Assembly: GCA_964639325.1 (NCBI GenBank)
Contig: CAZXDO010000006.1
Coordinates: 1 to 50,826, forward strand
Length of the DNA stretch: 50,826 nt
DNA from: DATGCT01 sp964639325
Lineage (GTDB): Bacteria; Patescibacteriota; Minisyncoccia; UBA6257; GWB1-50-10
Direction: 5' to 3'
Shown: positions 48,518-50,826 of the stretch, one piece after another
Layout: each line of letters starts with the position of its first letter
Position numbering within the stretch: the stretch's first letter is position 1
The notes under the pieces: generated by a model
Databases searched by the model: none
The model's input: the letters and a program-made list of their open reading frames with translations, nothing else
What the model was told of the DNA's origin: nothing
Position numbers and translations under genes: made by a program

Positions 48518-49693
48518 ATGTCTATTCATACTCACTCCCACTTATTTCACGTATTTAAAAATAGGGAAATAGATTCTCTTTATTTTATGAACGCTTTGCA
48601 GATTTTTGCTACAAGCTTAGTAAATATATTTATACCAATCTATTTTTTTAAATTAGGTATTCCTATTTGGGCTATTATATTGTTTTATTTTTTATGGTCT
48701 GTTTATTTTATAGTTTTAAGTTATTCTTTACTTCCTCTTGTTCGTTATTTAAGTGACAAGATGATGATATTTTTAGGAATTCCTTTTTTAGTCACCGCCT
48801 TTCTTTTAGTTGACCAAATAAGCGGTTTAGGTTTGCTTTTCTTTATTGCTCCGGTCGCATTTTCTCTTTACGCTGTTTTTTTTAATATCGGCTCAAGTTT
48901 TGATTTTTCTAGATTTGCCGATAAAGAAGAAAGAGAAATAGAGGTTGGCATAGGTAATATGATAATGGAGTTTACTCGTTTTGCTAGTCCCTTTATCGGT
49001 GCCTTGATTATTGTCAATTCAGGATTTCACATAGCTATATTAATTTCTACTATTATTTTAATAATATCTGTTGTTCCTCTTATGTTTTTTTCAAGGAGAA
49101 GAAAAGTTTTTCAAGAAATTAACCACAAGGATATTTTTAAGGTTGTTAAAGAAAAAAGTTTTCAAAATTTTCACAAAGCTATGTTTGGTTATGTTACCGA
49201 AAAAATAAATACTACTACAATCTGGCCTTTATTTATTTTTGTTTCCTTGGGAAGTATTGAAATAGTGGGTGAGTATATTTCTTTAGGACTTCTTTTTGGT
49301 GCCATAGCTGCCTACTTTGCCGGGAAAATTTCTAACAAAGGAAAAACCTCTCTTCTTTTTACATTAACAGGAGTTGGCCAATCCATAATATGGTTTTTTA
49401 AAACATTGATTCAAAGTATCGGAGGAATAATAGGGTTGAATGTTGGCGGCTATATATTTAGAGATGCCGCTGTTTCTTCTATGAACAGCAGATACTATGA
49501 ACTTATTCAAGATAAAAAAGACAAGGGTAAGTATATAATGGCTCAAGAGATTTATTACAATTTTGCAAGAATAATTATTTACCCCTTTTTGATATTATGT
49601 GCCTTTATTTTATCTCTAAACACATTCTTTACCGTTTCCTTTATTATCGCCGGAATTTTATCTTTATTATTTGTATTTGCCGGTAAGAAATAA
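48518..49693 (+). CDS. MFS-type permease
   Basis: A 391-residue integral membrane protein with about 12 membrane helices and the interdomain loop (FFSRRRKVFQEINHKDIFKVVKEKSFQNFHKAMFG) between the two halves. The layout fits the major facilitator superfamily; substrate unknown. The N-terminus has a His-rich start (IHTHSHLFHVFK). A 12-bp terminator follows. Confidence 0.75.
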   Translation: MSIHTHSHLFHVFKNREIDSLYFMNALQIFATSLVNIFIPIYFFKLGIPIWAIILFYFLWSVYFIVLSYSLLPLVRYLSDKMMIFLGIPFLVTAFLLVDQISGLGLLFFIAPVAFSLYAVFFNIGSSFDFSRFADKEEREIEVGIGNMIMEFTRFASPFIGALIIVNSGFHIAILISTIILIISVVPLMFFSRRRKVFQEINHKDIFKVVKEKSFQNFHKAMFGYVTEKINTTTIWPLFIFVSLGSIEIVGEYISLGLLFGAIAAYFAGKISNKGKTSLLFTLTGVGQSIIWFFKTLIQSIGGIIGLNVGGYIFRDAAVSSMNSRYYELIQDKKDKGKYIMAQEIYYNFARIIIYPFLILCAFILSLNTFFTVSFIIAGILSLLFVFAGKK

Positions 49694-49699
49694 ATAAAA

Positions 49700-49731
49700 A
49701 AATAAATAAACATTTTCATGTTTATTTATTT
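49700..49731 (+). terminator. Terminator after the MFS gene
   Basis: AAATAAATAAAC (49700-49711) pairs with GTTTATTTATTT (49720-49731), followed by a T-rich stretch. Purely AT-based but 12 bp long; another short palindrome, CTTGCAAGCAAG, is at 49739-49750. Confidence 0.6.
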
Positions 49732-49763
49732 AATTTTCTTGCAAGCAAGAATAAGTTTTATTC

Positions 49764-50045
49764 TTAACTTTTAAATTGTTTATCGTACCCTCTCCAAGAA
49801 TCAGCAACTGTTTTATCTGCATCATCAAGAAATGCTAAGACCTCTTCTCTGATTTGGGAAGAGGATATATCGCCGTCAATATCATCAATTATTTCATTCA
49901 CTTTACTAGAAATTTTTTCGGTTATTTCATTTATTTTTTCAAAATTCAACCCTGCTTCTTCAGCTGCTTTTTGTATTGCTTCTTTTATTTTTTCCGGATC
50001 AAAAGGTTCTTTTCGCCCGTCCTTTTTTATTACATTTTTAACCAT
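49764..50045 (-). CDS. ATP-cone domain protein
   Basis: A 93-residue protein that consists almost only of an ATP-cone: KKDGRKEPFDPEKIKEAIQKAAEEAGL and VNEIIDDIDGDISSSQIREEVLAFL. ATP-cones sense ATP/dATP in ribonucleotide reductase and NrdR. Here the domain stands alone with no catalytic partner, so it may be a separate regulatory subunit. On the minus strand it lies after the RRM gene with a strong terminator between. Confidence 0.8.
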   Translation of the reverse strand: MVKNVIKKDGRKEPFDPEKIKEAIQKAAEEAGLNFEKINEITEKISSKVNEIIDDIDGDISSSQIREEVLAFLDDADKTVADSWRGYDKQFKS

Positions 50046-50100
50046 ATTTTTAAATAAATATTACGCCCTTTATTTGTTCTCTTTAATTATATCACACACA

Positions 50101-50134
50101 AAAAAACCACCGGTCTTATTACCGGTGGTTTTTT
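50101..50134. terminator. Strong bidirectional terminator
   Basis: AAAAAACCACCGGT (50101-50114), loop CTTATT, ACCGGTGGTTTTTT (50121-50134); 14 bp perfect, T-run on either strand. It ends the RRM gene (minus) 15 bases past its stop. Confidence 0.92.
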
Positions 50135-50148
50135 GCAGTAATTATTAA

Positions 50149-50403
50149 TTACTCACTTTTTGGTCTGGCTTCATCAACAGTTAAAGTTCTGCCGTTGAAT
50201 TCCTTTTTATTCCATTCTTCAACAGCTTTACTTCCTTCTTCATCAGAAGACATTTCTACAAAACCAAAACCTTTGGAACGTCCAGTCATTTTATCAGTAA
50301 TAATATTAGCTGATTCTACAGTACCGGAGTTAGAAAAAGCTTCTTTAAGCTCATCCTCAGTAGTTTCGTAAGGCAATCCGCCTACAAATAATCTTTTACT
50401 CAC
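50149..50403 (-). CDS. RRM RNA-binding protein
   Basis: An 84-residue protein that is a single RNA recognition motif: RNP2 as LFVGGL (residues 5-10) and RNP1 as KGFGFVEM (44-51), both with the aromatic residues for stacking on RNA. Such short RRM proteins occur in cyanobacteria and several other bacteria, often cold-regulated. Its promoter (50565-50537) lies about 125 bases upstream of the start, leaving a long structured leader that could be an autoregulatory site. Confidence 0.95.
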   Translation of the reverse strand: MSKRLFVGGLPYETTEDELKEAFSNSGTVESANIITDKMTGRSKGFGFVEMSSDEEGSKAVEEWNKKEFNGRTLTVDEARPKSE

Positions 50404-50530
50404 TATTTTATTGTGATTTATTTTTTGAGTTCTAGCTCGTGCAAGGCGACCTTCGGGTCTTAACCCTTATTTCGAACTTGAGCCGCCTAAAAACGAGACG
50501 GAAAGATTCGAACACACTTTTTCACGAACA
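50404..50530 (-). promoter_or_regulatory. Structured 5' leader of the RRM gene with tRNA-like relic
   Basis: On the minus strand the leader first passes GTTCGAATCTTTCCGTCTCG (50512-50493), which looks like a tRNA 3' half, then a hairpin GACC/GGTC with a 4-base loop (50459-50448), with outer pairings GGCG/CGCC. No complete cloverleaf can be formed. The remaining gene-free sequence up to tRNA-Gln at 50622 holds only the promoter. Confidence 0.6.
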
Positions 50531-50536
50531 TCAGGA

Positions 50537-50565
50537 AGTATATTTTATTTATGCCTGTTTGTCAA
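50537..50565 (-). promoter_or_regulatory. Consensus promoter of the RRM gene
   Basis: On the minus strand TTGACA (50565-50560), exactly 17 bases, TATACT (50542-50537). Transcription would start near 50530. Confidence 0.78.
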
Positions 50566-50621
50566 TATGTTTGTATTTACTATTGCGAAATAAAAAGAAT
50601 ATAGGTAAAGTAATAATTGAT

Positions 50622-50692
50622 TGCCGGGTCGTCTAACGGTAGGACGCCAGGTTTTGGTCCTGGTAACGAGGGTTCGATTCCTTCCCCGGCAG
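50622..50692 (+). tRNA. tRNA-Gln (anticodon TTG)
   Basis: A complete cloverleaf: acceptor TGCCGGG with CCCGGCA, D-arm GTCTAACGGTAGGAC, anticodon stem CCAGG/CCTGG with loop TTTTGGT (anticodon TTG), T-arm GAGGG-TTCGATT-CCTTC with a non-standard pair. Discriminator G at 50692; CCA is not encoded. Confidence 0.95.
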
Positions 50693-50826
50693 CACGAATG
50701 AAATGAGTGATGACGGGTATGGATTCAAACCATTTTGCCCCGTGTTGGAAAGTATCTAAACCCACGGGTTTTCAAAGTCAGGGGGTCGGGGCAAAATATG
50801 TGTTTATGTGAGATTCCTTCCCCGGC
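50693..50826. repeat. Hairpin module with repeated tRNA-Gln 3' end (M3), runs off the window
   Basis: GATTCCTTCCCCGGC from the tRNA-Gln 3' half (50676-50690) recurs at 50812-50826, the window edge, so the repeat may extend. Between them lie a T-arm-like inverted sequence (GGATTCAAACC, 50721-50731) and a hairpin of 11 bp (ATTTTGCCCCG 50732-50742 with CGGGGCAAAAT 50787-50797) enclosing AAACC/GGTTT (50758-50762 with 50767-50771). No gene is visible. Confidence 0.7.

Noticed and set aside
50580..50765. Minus-strand 61-residue frame across tRNA-Gln
   Set aside because: It is the antisense translation of the tRNA gene and its flank, a known annotation artefact; no other support.

Overview
This AT-rich window looks like a chromosomal segment of a Candidate Phyla Radiation (Patescibacteria, probably Parcubacteria-like) bacterium. 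The evidence is small densely packed genes, few Shine-Dalgarno sites, TGA used as an ordinary stop, compact or trimmed forms of housekeeping proteins (an alpha subunit of RNA polymerase without its C-terminal domain, a prolyl-tRNA synthetase without the editing insertion, a family-4 uracil-DNA glycosylase without iron-sulphur cysteines), and the kind of paired FtsA/PilM-like and single-pass 'baseplate J-like' proteins often seen in that group. I could not run searches, so the assignment rests on recognised protein families.

Layout: 1-1407 carries a truncated nucleoside deoxyribosyltransferase-like gene, a NUDIX hydrolase and YqeY. 1676-4514 is a cassette of three secreted or anchored surface proteins. 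4682-7412 holds the FtsA/PilM-like and membrane-anchored pair. 7525-11517 is the infA-rpmJ-rpsM-rpsK-rpsD-rpoA-rplQ-rplM-rpsI block. 11697-17155 has mreB, a DNA polymerase III delta-prime-like gene, frr, a site-2 protease and small exported proteins. 17262-23188 has proS and the cell-shape operon mreB-mreC-mreD-mrdA, then greA. 23555-27944 has lysS, serS, an FtsQ-like gene and a pilin-like gene. 27953-33360 is the heat-shock operon hrcA-grpE-dnaK-(membrane protein)-dnaJ under a CIRCE operator. 33367-34665 is rplJ-rplL behind an L10 leader. 35129-39548 has a zinc-ribbon protein, the uracil-DNA glycosylase, argS and a serpin. 39722-44619 is the division and cell-wall cluster mraZ-rsmH-ftsL-like-ftsI-like-murF. 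44962-50403 has membrane proteins, rmuC, a nucleotidyltransferase, a 3-methyladenine glycosylase, an MFS permease, an ATP-cone protein and an RRM RNA-binding protein. Four tRNA genes are present: Val(CAC), Glu(CTC), Pro(GGG) and Gln(TTG).

The most unusual content is in the non-coding DNA. First, a family of five dispersed hairpins (12-13 bp stem, conserved 7-nt loop) recurs between genes; in four of the five a perfect DnaA box (TTATCCACA) abuts the stem or sits one base from it. Two more perfect DnaA boxes lie in the mraZ leader and another lies near the fifth hairpin. Second, several gene-free stretches next to tRNA genes are packed with GC-rich hairpins and contain partial copies of tRNA ends. 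Two are downstream direct repeats of the neighbouring tRNA 3' end, which resemble attachment sites; one is a 266-bp element bounded by perfect 23-bp inverted copies of a tRNA-like 3' end. These two repeat systems are the best candidates for something undescribed.

Functionally the window joins envelope growth (two MreBs, MreC, MreD, two penicillin-binding proteins, MurF, FtsL- and FtsQ-like proteins) to translation and protein folding, with exported proteins (surface cassette, serpin) probably facing the host or the environment.
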